DNA from: Methylococcaceae bacterium
GTDB lineage: Bacteria > Pseudomonadota > Gammaproteobacteria > Methylococcales > Methylomonadaceae
Direction of reading: 5' to 3'
DNA length: 5,907 bases
Assembly (NCBI GenBank): GCA_030699345.1
Contig: JAUYMX010000028.1
Span: forward strand, 1-5,907
A model generated the notes under the pieces. It was not told the DNA's origin and ran no database searches. It saw only the letters and a program-made list of their open reading frames with translations. The number at the start of each line of letters is the position of its first letter. The first letter of the stretch is position 1. Shown piece after piece: positions 5,853-5,907 of this stretch. Made by a program: the position numbers and the translations under genes.

Positions 5853-5907
5853 CAGGCATTGCCTGCACAGATGGTCTTTTAAGTTAGTAAAAATTTGTCG
5901 GCCCGCA
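5814..5907 (+). other. Untranslated leader or start of an RNA gene, unassigned
   Basis: This stretch follows the extended -10 promoter. It holds a 13-base inverted repeat at 5853-5865 (CAGGCA, one base, TGCCTG) and then TCTTTT at 5875-5880, a shape loosely like a short attenuator, though the usable stem would be only about 4 bp. The two short ATG frames starting here close within a few codons. I recognise no riboswitch class, tRNA or rRNA in it. Confidence 0.3.

Overview
The window looks like ordinary chromosome from a gammaproteobacterium of moderate GC (mid-40s % by eye). A Methylococcales-like methanotroph is a reasonable guess, from the mix of an HDOD-GAF-histidine kinase, a tailed pterin-carbinolamine dehydratase and a small lipoprotein. 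That assignment is inference, because no marker gene is present. I see no transposase, integrase, CRISPR array, tRNA, rRNA or recognisable defence locus.

Minus-strand block, 4240 down to 1, in transcription order: (1) a 310-residue protein that I read as a double-hotdog, MaoC-like protein; (2) a 197-residue lipoprotein of unknown function; (3) a 127-residue pterin-4a-carbinolamine dehydratase (PCD/DCoH family); (4) a large sensor protein with an HDOD domain, a GAF domain and a HisKA/HATPase_c kinase core, 703 residues of it visible before it runs off the left edge. Genes 2 to 4 are separated by only 39 and 51 bases with no convincing terminator, so they probably share a transcript. Gene 1 is 130 bases upstream of gene 2 and may be separate. 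Its start codon is preceded by a perfect 16-bp palindrome that looks like an operator.

Divergent plus-strand block, 4440 to 5663: a low-molecular-weight protein-tyrosine phosphatase followed 9 bases later by a dienelactone-hydrolase-family alpha/beta hydrolase. Both keep complete catalytic residues and good ribosome binding sites, and they form a two-gene operon. The 199-base region 4241-4439 must hold the promoters for both directions.

Right end, 5664-5907: 244 bases without a confident gene. It holds a weak hairpin after the hydrolase, a doubtful 45-codon open frame, and a good extended -10 promoter (TGTTATAAT) pointing out of the window, followed by a leader of at least about 85 bases. 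The promoter probably serves a gene or RNA beyond the right edge.

The best leads are the kinase with its altered HDOD motif and its link to the pterin enzyme, the uncharacterised hotdog protein with its palindrome, and the promoter/leader at the right edge. None of these shows by itself a clearly new system.
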